64,000 nucleotides of DNA from Lates calcarifer (Eukaryota > Chordata > Actinopteri > Centropomidae). Below are positions 25,101 through 36,344 of this stretch, piece by piece. The notes beneath the pieces were generated by a model. It had not been told where the DNA came from. It was given only the letters and a program-made list of their open reading frames with translations, and searched no databases. Location of the stretch: contig NC_066849.1 of assembly GCF_001640805.2 (NCBI RefSeq), forward strand, positions 374,011 through 438,010, in the 5' to 3' direction. How positions within the stretch are numbered: position 1 is the first letter of the stretch; each line of letters opens with the position of its first letter. The position numbers and the translations under genes are program-made.

Positions 25101-25515
25101 TTTCAAAGAATTTCCATTTCATTACAGCCTGAATCTTCAGTGTGACATTTCCTTCTTGACCTTGGAAATTGTGTTATAAAATAATGTTAAGGGAAAACTA
25201 CCTTACAGAGTGAAGAGAATTTGTCAAATTTGAATCTTATTTTCCTATTTGCCCATATTGTTTATGTCAGTTAGCTAACATGACCAGTTTTAATTCTTTT
25301 TAACAGTGTCTCAGATCTCAGCATTTACTTTACTTGAGCATACTGATATAAGGAATAGAACTGATGAACAAAGCTACAAAAATAGCAAACAAAAGTAATC
25401 GAGCTGTAACGAAGGTAGGCTTTAAGGTAACTCCAGTTAAGACTATTCTCAATGGCAGCCATCAGAAGTTCAATAATATATTGTTTTTGTATTTGTTTCA
25501 CTCCCCTGTATTCCA
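22174..25515. other. Noncoding stretch with minor repeats
   Basis: No recognised gene. It includes an ATAAC-type tandem patch at 22195-22250, a (CA)n tract at 22617-22643, and a (CA)n tract at 24701-24724. Two CCAAT motifs at 23508 (inverted) and 23534 sit in a GC-richer patch but have no TATA box or following conserved ORF. Confidence 0.5.
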
Positions 25516-25519
25516 GTCA

Positions 25520-25521
<2 letters not shown>

Positions 25522-25572
<51 letters not shown>

Positions 25573-25590
25573 TCTCTCTCTCTCTCTCTC
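25522..25590. repeat. (CT)n microsatellite
   Basis: Nearly pure CT run interrupted once near 25569-25571 (TTCGTT). It lies immediately 5' of the LINE remnant. Confidence 0.9.
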
Positions 25591-25599
25591 AGGTTCACT

Positions 25600-27050
25600 G
25601 CCACTGTTCTGCCACAGGGCTATTATCACTGTCCTAAAAGGCAACCTGCAGACATCAAGAACTGGTGTCTCTGCACAAATTACAAAATCCTTTCCAAGGC
25701 CTCAGCCAACAAGCTGAGAGAAGCTGTGCAGCAGGTCATCTATCAGGGACCAGTGTGCTTACTATGTGCCCTGCAGGTTCCCAGTAGACAATATCTTCTG
25801 AATTTCAATTCAACTCAATTCAGTTTTATTCATATAGCACCAAATTACAACAAAACTCAAGGCACTTTTCACTATAGAGCAGGTCTAGACCATACTCTTT
25901 AGATTAATATAATTAGAGAGAGAGACCCAACAGATCCCTGAGATGTTTTGGAGGTCACTAGGTCACTGGGCATAAACATTGGTCTGCATTTCTCTAAATT
26001 AAGAAAAGGCTTTTGATCGCATTAAGCACTGCTTCTGCTGGAGAATAATGGAGAAGTTTGGGTTCAGTACTGATTTCATTGCCAAGACCAGGTTGATGTA
26101 CGGTGTCATTGAGCATATGTTGAGGTTTGTGTGCTCCTTTTAGAATGCGTGGAGTTGTCTGTGGAACCCCTGCTGCAAACGATGTATGCATAAGCACTGA
26201 GGTCTGATGAGACATTGTGCTTATTCAGATAATTGTCATAGTTTTTATTATAACGGAGTGATGCTGATAGTTTAGCTAATATTCCAAACATTTTTTCAGC
26301 AGCAAGGTTGAACTGGAAAAAAGTGAAGCCCCTGCTGTCAGTGAATGGGGTGACGGAGTGAGGGGAGGGCCTAATCCACCTGGTCAGCAGAACAGTCACC
26401 TTCAGGTTACAGTATATCCAGAGATTCCTGACAGGTCTGTCATATTTGAGGAGAGAAGCAGGCTTTTGCATTCTCAGACATGCAACTAACCCGGGGCTAG
26501 ATGATGCTCTTAACTGATTCTAAATTTTGAAGTTTGGTTAAGTGGGTGACCTTCGTTTTATCAGGGTGTTTTTAAATCCTGGGCTCTATTTAACTGTAAA
26601 AGATGTGAAAACTGGTTGTTGAAGGAGCTGCTGATCCCAAGTGGCAAGTCTGCAGCGATGACACACCTGGGCTGATGGTAGCACTATGCCAAACAAAGAC
26701 TCTGTTCCTGAAGCAGCTGGTGTATACAGTGGGGCTGGTGCATATGATGTCTGGGTTGTGGGTTCTCTGCAGGGCCTGTCCAGGTGCTTAGAGGGTGCTG
26801 GAGCTCTGGAGACACAGCTCTCTGTGAAGGACAGGAGCTTCATTGTGGAATACAGCAGGGGAACCACTGAACCCAACTACAGGGTCTAGTTTCACTGATA
26901 TTTACCTGAGCCCTGTGTTTGGAGAACAGAGCGGATCCCTGCTGAGCCTTGTATGTAACCCTGAAAAACTGAACCTGCACAGAGCAAACAATGTGAAAAG
27001 CATGAACACTCTTAATGAAATAAGCGATAAAACAATATACACTTTTTAAC
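25600..27050 (+). mobile_element. L1/Tx1-clade LINE relic (reverse transcriptase to C-terminal region)
   Basis: Translating across frames gives, in order, reverse-transcriptase-like segments of the Tx1/L1 type: NYKILSKA (about 25671), ANKLREAVQQVI, then after an interruption DVLEVTRSLG, EKAFDRIKH and FWRIMEKFGFSTDFIAK-like residues (25940-26110). Next come ELSVEPLLQ (about 26150), RTVTFRLQYIQRFLTGLSYL (about 26390), ILRHATNPGLDDAL, FYQGVFKSWALF (about 26560), WLLKELLIPSGK, and a C-terminal stretch to about 27050. The FADD catalytic box region and much else is deleted, and there are several stops and frameshifts. It is therefore a dead relic. Clade assignment is from remembered motifs. Confidence 0.7.
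25801..25937 (-). repeat. TTGAATTG-tailed repeat (family B) nested in the LINE
   Basis: The segment begins with a 'caattcaactcaattca' tail and continues GTTTTATTCATATAGCACCA, 'aggcacttttcactatagagc' and GGTCTAGACCATACTCTTTA. It is the reverse complement of the 3' part of the repeat at 41965-42217. It interrupts the LINE reading between a VDN(I/L)F-like motif and DVLEVTRSLG, so it inserted after the LINE did. It probably represents the 3' end of a non-LTR element or SINE; the exact family is not resolved. Confidence 0.65.
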
Positions 27051-27054
27051 ACTT

Positions 27055-28379
27055 AACTGCTGTGTATGTAAATCTATCTATCTCAATACCAGTCTATACC
27101 ACAGCTCCAGTTCTCAGTGATTTTGTTATATATCCCCTCCCCCTACAGCTGTTATTCAGACCACCTCAAGAAACATTATTGTCATGGTACAAGATGCATT
27201 TCCAAATTGTATGTTTGTATCCTGTTACTGAAATGTTCACTTCACATACAGTACATAAGCACATTTATGTTGTATGATTTAGCAACATTATGTATACCAT
27301 TGAAAGAAACATTTGAAAAAGAGCAACTTTATTGCTTTGAAAATGTCTTTCATAAATCATACAATCACTCATATATCATCAGAATGATTAAGATGTGAAT
27401 AATTTGGCTGTTTATAGTTTCATGCTGTTGAACATTAAGCGGAGCCCTCAGCACATTCACACTGACACATTTACATTTACACTGCAGTTTGTGCAACCTG
27501 CTACTTCAGCACTGAGTAGGTTGTGGGATCCCTGTCACTTCCTTTTCAGTAGTGGTCTCCTAACAGCAGGTGCTAAAGTCCAGGCACAAACCCAGAGCTA
27601 CTATTCTGATAGAAAAACTGAAGTAACAAGCATTTTGTGAGGAAACATGGCTGAGTCTTGGTCAGACTGAGCTGTTTCTCTGCATGTCTGTGGACAGACC
27701 CTTGGCCACATGGCTGGCTGGCTCTCTGTCTCTTAGTCTGGGCATCTGAGGCTAGACAGGCTGCATTCCACTACACTGTTTTCCATTTAGGCTAACAAAA
27801 ACATCAGCTAAATCTTGCAAAACTCCTTCTTTGGGCTACAACAGGTTATGACCTGTAAAATGACCAGCCAGTTTAAAGGGAGATTTGCCATTTTTGATCC
27901 ATGTAGCCCTGGTGTCTCTTCTGGTTATTTCCTCCAAAACCTTCTCTAATGAATTAGGAGTCAAACTGTTGTGGTAATTCCATGTCAACTGTACCTCATC
28001 TCATATATGCCAGAATAAAGTGATGGTTAGAAAAGAAATCAAACCTTTTCTAACAATACAATAGTTACAATTACAAAACAATAGTTACAACATACAACAG
28101 TTAATGTTTCAAGATGATCTGATAACTGGGGTCATAGATAAACACTTCATCACGATATCATAAAATGAAAGTCTCTGTAGCTGCAGTGTTGAAATGTAGC
28201 ATGGTTTTAGAGGCCTGTAAGTGCCACATGCTGGACATTGCTGTGCCCATAGCTGCATTCAGATATCCTGCACTAATGTCAGAGCAGCTCATTTGTGATA
28301 CTGCCTGAGGTTTTCTGGGTTTTGCTGGTGAGAGGTTTGGTTGGCTTGAGCAGTAACACAATACATCCAGAAAAACAGA

Positions 28380-28422
<43 letters not shown>

Positions 28423-29150
28423 AAGCACATTCTTGCTGGTAGGCAGAGCTTGTATTTGTGCACAACCGAGTAAGGTGCAGCATGGAGGATGTGGTTTTAC
28501 TCATTCTGTGTAGAGGAAAACACCTCTGATGTTTGTTATTCACCTCGTAGAGTTTGAACAAAAACAGCGATTGTGCATCACAGTTGATTTCAGTGCTGTC
28601 TGCATGGTTTGCATTAGCTGTGAGAATGATAAGTCATTGTTTTCCATATCTAGTTTTAATACATAGAGAATTAATATTCTGCTACTGCCTCTGATAAATA
28701 GAAAATAGATAATAAATAGAAAATAAATAGTAATAAGTTTCTAAGAATAGCTGTTTGAAGCTTCATTTTTATTTCTTCCATTGCTACTACAGATATACTG
28801 CAGTCCAAACTCAGATGTGGCTGTCTGGGAGACAATCAGCTCTCATCTACTCATCTCTACAATTACCCACATGAGGCCACATCAGTTAGAAATCAGTTAC
28901 AAAAATATAGAAAATCAGCAGAGTCAGTTATGAAACAAATCACAGCCACCCAAAATTGACAGGGAGTGTCATGTTCTTCTCAAAATATCAATATCAAATC
29001 ACTTTCAACCGTTTCATGGTTTGAATCAATGCTGTATCAAGTCATCTTGAGACAAATCAGTGTTTCACTTGTTAACACACAGTAGGTTGTGCTTTCAAAG
29101 TCTTACTGTAGTGCTCGGGTGTTGTGTTGGAATGAGGACTATGTCTGCAG
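27055..29150. other. Noncoding stretch
   Basis: No recognised gene. Contains a (CA)n microsatellite at about 28383-28421. ORFs at 27062-27640 and near 28300 have no conserved motifs. Confidence 0.5.
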
Positions 29151-29154
29151 TAAC

Positions 29155-29626
29155 TGATGCCATGTGTAACTGTGCATTACATGTAGTGTACTTTGTTGGT
29201 CATGGTATTGTGGCCTTGCCAGGAAGCTACCTTAGTTTTTAAAAACTTATTTACAACTATTTACATATTATGCTGTAAAAGGTATAATTGTAAATGTTTT
29301 GGAAGCTTCAGTAATTCCTGAATTCTGCAATTTTCTTGTTGCAAACGGTTTTTCATTCATTGGATTTTTAAGGGCTTTTGCTTATGAGAGGACACTGAGA
29401 GAGTGAGAGAGAGACACACACACACACACACACACACAGGAAACGGGGAGAGAGTAGGGGAATGACACGCAGCAAGGGTCCAGCTGGATCAGGAGTCGAG
29501 CCGGGGTCCGCCTGCTCAAGCCCATGTGGTACGCGCCCCAACCATTCAGCTATGGGGGCGCCCTCCATCATTCATTGGATTTTAAGCCTCAGAAAGGAAG
29601 ATATAACTATGTAAGGTATGACTATA
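29155..29626. repeat. Left arm of a large inverted duplication
   Basis: This 472-bp segment is the near-identical reverse complement of 31081-31562. The first 200 bp (29155-29355) differ by only about two small indels by eye. The other differences are in a CA/GA microsatellite and a few bases of the enclosed SINE. Both arms carry the same SINE with the same target duplications, so the SINE was present before the duplication. Confidence 0.9.
29353..29583 (-). mobile_element. tRNA-derived SINE (family C) with 16-bp target duplications, reverse strand
   Basis: Reverse complement of the SINE in the other arm. Body about 29369-29567, flanked by identical TCATTCATTGGATTTT at 29353-29368 and 29568-29583. 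The head contains tRNA-like A and B boxes (GGAGTCGAGCC at about 29491-29501 is the reverse of the B box). The tail is slightly deleted compared with the 31-kb copy (the 'caataaaggcaaaaaag' part is shortened). Confidence 0.85.
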
Positions 29627-29649
29627 TCTATATATCTATCTATACAGAT

Positions 29650-29709
29650 ACCATTCAGACACAACATTAAAACCAGTATTTGGTTTTAATGATGTGGCTC
29701 ATCAGTGTA
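29650..29709. mobile_element. Near-palindromic remnant of a TIR transposon
   Basis: ACATTAAAACCA (29664-29675), a 5-nt spacer and TGGTTTTAATGATGT (29681-29695) form an inverted repeat, and the outer flank ends in CTCATCAGTGTA. The ends match, from memory, the fish family whose other end lies at 20430-20620. Almost the whole interior is deleted. It lies in the 585-bp segment that interrupts the left side of the inverted duplication. Confidence 0.45.
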
Positions 29710-30211
29710 TGTGAACTGTGACTCAATGACTGGTGAAATGTGGACCTCTGAAGCAAGTCCAGCTGGGAGACAATCATCTCCACCACTTTTTTGTAGGTCA
29801 AACTGAAAGCGAATACACCTGAAATGACAGCAATTACTACTAAAGGAAAACTGTGTGAACACAACTATGGCTCAACTATGCTATGTACTGTAGGTTATAG
29901 TTGAAGCAGGAAGTGGGTCTGCAAACTGTGATGGATATTTACAACATACAGTATGGGTAGTAATTTTACTGTTCACATTCACTCAGCTAAATCTATCTAA
30001 TCTGTTTGTTTCCAGCCTGTTTCATTTTCGTCCCACCTGACTGACCTTTTTAGTGGTCTCAGATCTCAGCTGTTACTTTGGTGACAACTACAATTTGAAC
30101 AAAAGACAATACAGGGCCCCAAAGCAGACTTAAACATGGACACTGGAGATAAAGTAAAAAAACAAAAAAAAAAAAAAACAAGAGATCTTTACTGATTAAA
30201 GTGAGTTCAGT

Positions 30212-30288
30212 GAGAATGATGGATGGAGAGAGATGAGAGACTGAGGGGCAGGGGTGTTTTGCTGATGAGGCCTGCTCTTCAGCAGAGG
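30212..30288. repeat. Second block of inverted duplication, left
   Basis: This 77-bp block is the reverse complement of 30998-31074, with essentially no differences by eye. On the right side it is only 6 bp from the 31081-31562 arm. On the left side it is separated from the matching arm by 585 bp. The duplication was therefore originally longer and one side has gained or lost sequence. Confidence 0.85.
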
Positions 30289-30997
30289 CAGGTGACAGGA
30301 CAGTAATGAGAAAACACAGGTAAGTAATTCACAAAAGCACCAGGAAATACTCTGACAACTAGTGGCCAAGAGAGTTAGCACATGGTAAGTGGAGCAATCT
30401 GGTGACAAGTGAGTGGGTAGTTGGTTCTTACACTGGACTGATGAGTTCATGAGAAGCAGGTGAGTCAGACCGGTGTTGCGCCATGCCCCTGCTGAGAAGC
30501 ACATGCAAACACACACAGATATGGAGGAGGAGACACAGGGGAAGCAGACAGGGAAACAGACACGAGAAAAACTAAGAGAACTAGGTGAGAGGAGGGAGCT
30601 ATGACAACTACTGACAGAAATGATGGATTCAAGTTGTAATTAACTGGAATCCTTTAAATTGAGGACCAAAGCCACACAAAAAAATTTGTGGAGCCCTGAC
30701 AGTCAAGTAAAAGTCAAACTTTCTTGGTGGATCACTATGTTTTGTGGTGACAGGAAATGAAAACTGTATTGCTAAACATTCTCAAGATTAGGTATGCAGG
30801 TAGAAGGGCAGATATACATAATGTTTTGTGCACTTGTGCAAATGTACATTATTAACACATGGCAGAATATAAACAAAACCTATCCATCCATTTTTCTTCA
30901 TCATCTGTAAACACTTAACACACTGTAAGTCTGTGGTAATTTTCCCAATCAGGTGATTAGCTGGACAATCAGACTGAAAAAGTGATGTTGTTACATT

Positions 30998-31074
30998 CCT
31001 CTGCTGAAGAGCAGGCCTCATCAGCAAAACACCCCTGCCCCTCAGTCTCTCATCTCTCTCCATCCATCATTCTC
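30998..31074. repeat. Second block of inverted duplication, right
   Basis: Reverse complement of 30212-30288. The two copies face each other across a loop of about 709 bp (30289-30997) that shows no recognisable gene. Confidence 0.85.
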
Positions 31075-31080
31075 CATCAT

Positions 31081-31266
31081 TATAGTCATACCTTACATAG
31101 TTATATCTTCCTTTCTGAGGCTTAAAATCCAATGAATGATGGAGGGCGCCCCCATAGCTGAATGGTTGGGGCGCGTACCACATGGGCTTGAGCAGGCGGA
31201 CCCCGGCTCGACTCCTGATCCAGCCGGACCCTTGCTGCGTGTCATTCCCCTACTCTCTCCCTGTTT

Positions 31267-31302
<36 letters not shown>

Positions 31303-31562
31303 TCTCACTCTCTCACTGTCCTCTCAATAAAGGCAAAAAAGCCCTTAAAAATCCAATGAATGAAAAACCGTTGCAACAAGAAAAAATTGCAGAATTCAGG
31401 AATTACTGAAGCTTCCAAAACATTTACAATTATACCTTTTACAGCATAATATGTAAATAGTTGTAAATAAGTTTTTAAAAACTAAGGTAGCTTCCTGGCA
31501 AGGCCACAATACCATGACCAACAAAGTACACTACATGTAATGCACAGTTACACATGGCATCA
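31081..31562. repeat. Right arm of a large inverted duplication
   Basis: 482-bp partner of 29155-29626, in opposite orientation. It retains the fuller SINE tail and a slightly longer GT tract. The outer boundaries (29155 and 31562) are sharp: similarity stops within a few bases. Confidence 0.9.
31124..31363 (+). mobile_element. tRNA-derived SINE (family C) with 16-bp target duplications
   Basis: Flanked by identical AAAATCCAATGAATGA at 31124-31139 and 31348-31363. The body (31140-31347) starts with a tRNA-like head: A box TAGCTGAATGGTTGG (31155-31169) and B box GGCTCGACTCC (31205-31215). Next comes a 'gctgcgtgtcattcccc' segment, a CT/GT-rich body and a tail 'tcaataaaggcaaaaaagccc'. These features match a SINE family common in percomorph fish. 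It would be transcribed by Pol III and copied by a LINE in trans. Confidence 0.88.
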
Positions 31563-32225
31563 CTGCTAGTCACTCCACAGCAGGAAATAGTACTTAAAAA
31601 TAAAGTGAAATTCAGTACACCTTGTGACCCATTCAGAAAGGGCACAGGGTCCAAAAAAAACACTGGCTTAGATAATGTGGTTAACTGTTAAACTGTCTTG
31701 TTTCCAACCTGATCCACCCTGATGTGTCTGCTAGGGTTTCTTGACCTGTTAGACTTTTTAGTGATGTCACTATGTTCTCAATTTAAATCAATACAATTGG
31801 TGAATACAGTGTTAACATAACTGATAAAAACTAGGAGCAAAACCACAAAAAGAAGACCATAACTGTAAAACACCAGAATTGTCCTTTAACCCAGTCCCTT
31901 GCTTTTACACACAATTCTGTCCCCTACAGATGAAGTTGATACAGATACATGATCCTGCTGTTGGTGATGTTTTCTCTCTAGCAGGGTTTTGGGTCAGTTT
32001 TGGGTTGGGTCTTATTATCTCCTACCTCCTATCTCCTATGTCCTGGAGTCAGGCCTGACAGTGCTCAGGTCCATCTTTTTTAAAAAGCATGAATGCTTCG
32101 GGTATGTTTTCCACAGGTCCATTTTGGATCAGGCCCAACATCTTTGACTTGTTAAGACCTCAACACATACATGAGCTGCAATTAGATACATCCAACAAGT
32201 CAACTGAAGTCATAAATCCCCGTGG

Positions 32226-32256
<31 letters not shown>

Positions 32257-32322
32257 GATAAACATGTATACCGTGATACCATGTCTATGAATTCCAGATT
32301 ATATCATTCTTACAACAACAGA

Positions 32323-32374
<52 letters not shown>

Positions 32375-33970
32375 TATATATATACATATATATGAGTGTG
32401 TATACGTGACTTGCTGGTGTCAGGCTGCTTGTTAATATTCTAATGCCCAAGGCTCATTCACAAAAAAAAAAAGAAGAAAAAAAAAGAATCAGACTGAGGC
32501 TTATAGCAGAGAGACAAAATAATCTGTGATCTGCCAGTACTTCAGAGAGGAAACATGAAAGGTGTGAGAGCCTCCCACACATCTGAGATAATGAATGTAA
32601 CGACCAAAGTTCTCACACATCTGAAAACATGTGTGTAATATAGAGATTTCCCACACATTTGAAGTTATGATTGCAGACCATACCTAATTTGAGCACTGCA
32701 GGTACATGTGTACGTGAGTACATATCATCTCCCTCTTATATTTTTCTTTTTTATGAGCACAAAAATCATATGATATAGACAGAATGCAGCCATCAATCAG
32801 AGATGCCTCAGCACTGTATGTTAGTCATTGTTTGTACTAAAAGCGACTATAAACTAGTGTCAATGAGCATCACTTTGCTCTTTATATAATTTTTCTCAAG
32901 AAATAAAAGTGTGTGGACATCTGTCATCCTGAAATCAAGTTGTAAAGATTTTCTCCAGTGATTCAGTACAGCAATAAAGTTAAAGACCATAGCTGAAGTT
33001 AAAGTTACAGAGGTACAGAGGTAAAGATATCCAAACTTTCAGCCCCTGAAATGAGTTCTGAAGTTCTACAGACACTGGATCCTACGTGACATTATCGTGA
33101 CTATCCCTGTGTGGTGAAAGCCCTTACCAGGAGTTTGCTCAGTTGTCATGGCTCAGGTCACACAATAACAACTGAGTGAAGTCCATCATCAATAAGATAT
33201 GGCTTAAAGCTCCAGGAGTAGAGGTGGTTTTTTTATGTATGTTATTATAAGAGACTTCATCAAAACACATGATTTTTTCATGTGAACCTAGAAATTTAGA
33301 TAAACACTGTTTGTATGTTCAGGAGTAGAATTTACTTGTCAATCTGCACACATTTTGTAGAGCATATTCAGCCTCAACAGCACAGACATGAGCTGCCTTA
33401 AGAGGATTCCATTGACCTCATCCATGTCATCCAATTTGCCATTATCACTGAATTAATAGGGCTTTAGAGTCATACCACACACACACAAGCAGAAGAAGAA
33501 GAAGAGATAAACCAGTTTAACAAGTATGTTCCAGACTCAATAGAATATGACATGTTCTCTCAGGCACTTCATCTGCTTTGTTCAGCAATGTCATGTAGTT
33601 CATTACTTCCCTTGGTACAAATAGTGCCAGTTGGGTGTATTCACATGTTGGGTTTCTTTATCTCATTTCTAACTTAATTTCCAAGAGTTACGCTAAGTGA
33701 GTAAAACAATCACACAACCCCTTCTCCTAAAAATTACTTTTCTATTCAAATCAGTACTTTCTATTAATGCAATGAGGATATGTTCTTTCATTTATGTATT
33801 TAATTTACAATCATCGGGTTCTTGGTCATCGCTGATAATGATGCCCTTCTCCTTCAGTTGCTTTATTTGGCCAGGTGACCAAATCTAGAAAGAGTCCTTG
33901 TCATTACACTCTTCCTCCATATACAAATTATGGAGCAAGTTATTTCTCCAGATCTGTGCCTCGACACAAT
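31563..33970. other. Noncoding stretch with microsatellites
   Basis: No recognised gene. Contains (CA)n at about 32226-32252, a long (TA)n tract with CA interruptions at about 32327-32393, an A-rich patch at 32461-32486, and a GAAGAA patch at about 33491-33507. Confidence 0.55.
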
Positions 33971-33972
33971 TC

Positions 33973-34011
33973 TGACAAAATGCTTGTGTATTCAACACAA
34001 GCATTTTGTCA
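33973..34011. repeat. Perfect 17-bp-arm hairpin, 5-nt loop
   Basis: Arm TGACAAAATGCTTGTGT (33973-33989), loop ATTCA, and its exact reverse complement (33995-34011). No flanking target duplication or transposon terminus is visible. Chance occurrence of 17 perfect paired bases at this spacing is unlikely. Confidence 0.9.
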
Positions 34012-36115
34012 CTATTAAATTCCACTCAGTTGTGAATATTAGTCCCAGTGGGAGCAGTGACACTCTGCCTTAGACTGAGGAATCTCTGTCCAGTGTAAGT
34101 ATAGGGGATTCAGTACATCAGAGAGGTGATGGTCAGTTATAATAGTGAGTGTGCTGTTGCTTAGTGACATTAGAAATCATGTTTCCTCACATATGTAGAA
34201 ACAAACAAACTGAACATTATTTCAGCATGGTGCCTCATCTGGGGAAATCTGGACTTGCCTGTATGCCTGTGGAACTTGTATACCTGTACTCCTTTGACAT
34301 CAACAGAGAGGCTTTAAGGTTAATGTAACAGGTTAATGTCTTTCTCAGTTAAATTCCATCAGCAGTGATGTGAGTACAGTCACATATTTCCTAATTTACA
34401 CAGAAATGTTGGCTTTTAGGAAACTGGAGAGAATTTACTCAAAACACTGAAGCTTCAGAACAATTGATTTCATGTATACATAAAAGCTGAGATTTTTTTT
34501 TTTGAAAGCTTTTGTATAATGTGTTGAGATGGAAAGTGAGATCAACTAAAAAGCACCACCAAAAAAGTCTGCCAACAATTCACGGTTGACATCAACATTG
34601 TTGTGTTTCTCATGATGCAGAGGGCACTGTCACATAATCATGTAGTGTAGTCTGACTGCATATTGTAACTACAGTTTTCTGTATATGCTTGATATAAAAG
34701 GTGTGTAAGTATTGGTCAAAGATTATCTGCAAGTGTAACTTGGAGAGAAAACTGTATTTATCATATACATTTGCCCAATTCATGAAGACTGAGTTTATAA
34801 AAGGATTGCACATAAAACATTTGGCTTGACTCTTTTGTCCAAAGCAACATATTTTTTCCCTACATACCCACACATTTGGACCCATTGTCTTGCTGAGGGA
34901 AACGTTTGAAAATAGGAGCAAAGAATCAAACCTCCAACCATATAGACTGAATATCAGCATACAAGACACAGAAATGTTTTCATTTCAGCTGGTATACATA
35001 CAGCCCATTAGAACGTGATTTTTAAAAAATCCTTATTGGTTTCATTTTAAGCATGGTGGACTGGGTTTGCAATTTTTTGCATAATCATATTTGTCACTCA
35101 CTTTAGACATTCATTAAATAGCCTGATACAAAGTTGGAAATTGAAGAAGTGTATCTCCTCACCCACACTGTAGAGACACAGAGGAGAGAGAAAAAAACTG
35201 TCATCAGTTTGTTCCCCATGAACTGCCAGTGCACACACTGGCAGACATTAGCTATAGCTAGATAACAATTTACACAATAATGGTGTACATGCAGAGCTCA
35301 GAATTCACCAAGAACTCCAGGTCTTTTGAACAAGCACTGTTGTATGGTTGCACTACGTCTACAGGCACACAGTCAGCATGGAACTGATGTAGCTAAGAGC
35401 TTCATCTACTTTAAAAACTCTGAAGATCAGCATCTACTGCTCTCATACAGATCCTCATTTGCTATGTAGTTCAAAGACTGCATAAATGTCCCAACAATAG
35501 GACAAAATCACATACAAATACCTATTCTGTTTCAGTAAATACTTACATCATACCTACAAGAAAAGTAATACATGCTATCCTTGTACCCAGACAGTGAGCA
35601 GCAGTTAGTTAGTCTGTTAGCTGTAGACAGCAGACAGGAGAAAGAAGAAACCAATAATAATGATGATGGTAATGGTAGGCAAATAAAAGAGCATCCTGAC
35701 CACAGAGCTGGTGATGAGTGGGTTAATATAAGACTGAGGCTTTTATCCTCTGTAGATGCCCCCCCCCCCCACCCCCCTCCCCAATAGAGAACACCACCTA
35801 ATTACAAGCACTATCAAGGCAGACCATGTGGCCTGTGTGTGTACATACATGATGGTCTTTATGTGTGTGTATATGTACCAGAGAGTTTGTGTGCACGAGT
35901 AATTACCCCCCACCAATAAAACAGGTCGTCTACAGGCTTCATGAAAGGAGAGGCAAAGCCTAATGCAGTGGTGTGAGGAACACCCACCTCTTTAAAGACA
36001 TTTACTGGAGCCTCAGCACTGTGCGTGTGTGTGTTTCTCTATAAACTAGCAAGTTTAGTTTCTTATTTTCTGTGTACTTTACTGATGAGTGAGTCAGCAT
36101 AGTTATTCATCCATA
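34012..36115. other. Noncoding stretch, nothing recognised
   Basis: No recognised gene or repeat. There is a C-rich run at 35760-35782 and a short 9-bp palindrome near 35223-35244 (CTGCCAGTG / CACTGGCAG). A 119-codon reverse-strand ORF (34610-34969) has no recognisable motifs. Confidence 0.5.
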
Positions 36116-36117
36116 TC

Positions 36118-36330
36118 CAGCTATCCATCCATCCATTATCTATACCCTTATCCGTTAAGGGTCATGGGGGAGCTGACACTGGGGGAGAGGTGGGGTACAC
36201 CCTGTATAGATCGCCAGTCCATTGCAGGGCCAACATATATAGACAAACAACCATTCACACTCACATTCACACTTTCACACATGCATTTAGAATCACCAGT
36301 TAACCTGCATATTGTTGGATTATTTTGCCA
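36118..36330 (-). repeat. SINE-like interspersed repeat (family A), reverse strand
   Basis: A long 3' copy: (TCCA)n then 'ttatctatacccttatccgt', 'gtacaccctgtatagatcgc' and CAGTCCATTGCAGGGCCAAC, then 'cattcacactcacattcaca' and AATCACCAGTTAACCTGCAT. It is the reverse complement of the copies at 8991 and 41682. It retains the 'ataatggatgga' tail typical of the 3' end. Confidence 0.8.
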
Positions 36331-36344
36331 AGTGGAAGCATGGA

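Noticed and set aside
29368..29571. Conserved-looking 67-codon ORF MMEGAPIAEWLGRV... present twice (also at 31136)
   Set aside because: It is the tRNA-derived SINE head read as protein, duplicated because it lies in both arms of the inverted duplication.
30120..30180. A-rich tract as a possible retroposed poly-A tail
   Set aside because: No upstream coding similarity or target duplication identifies a processed pseudogene.
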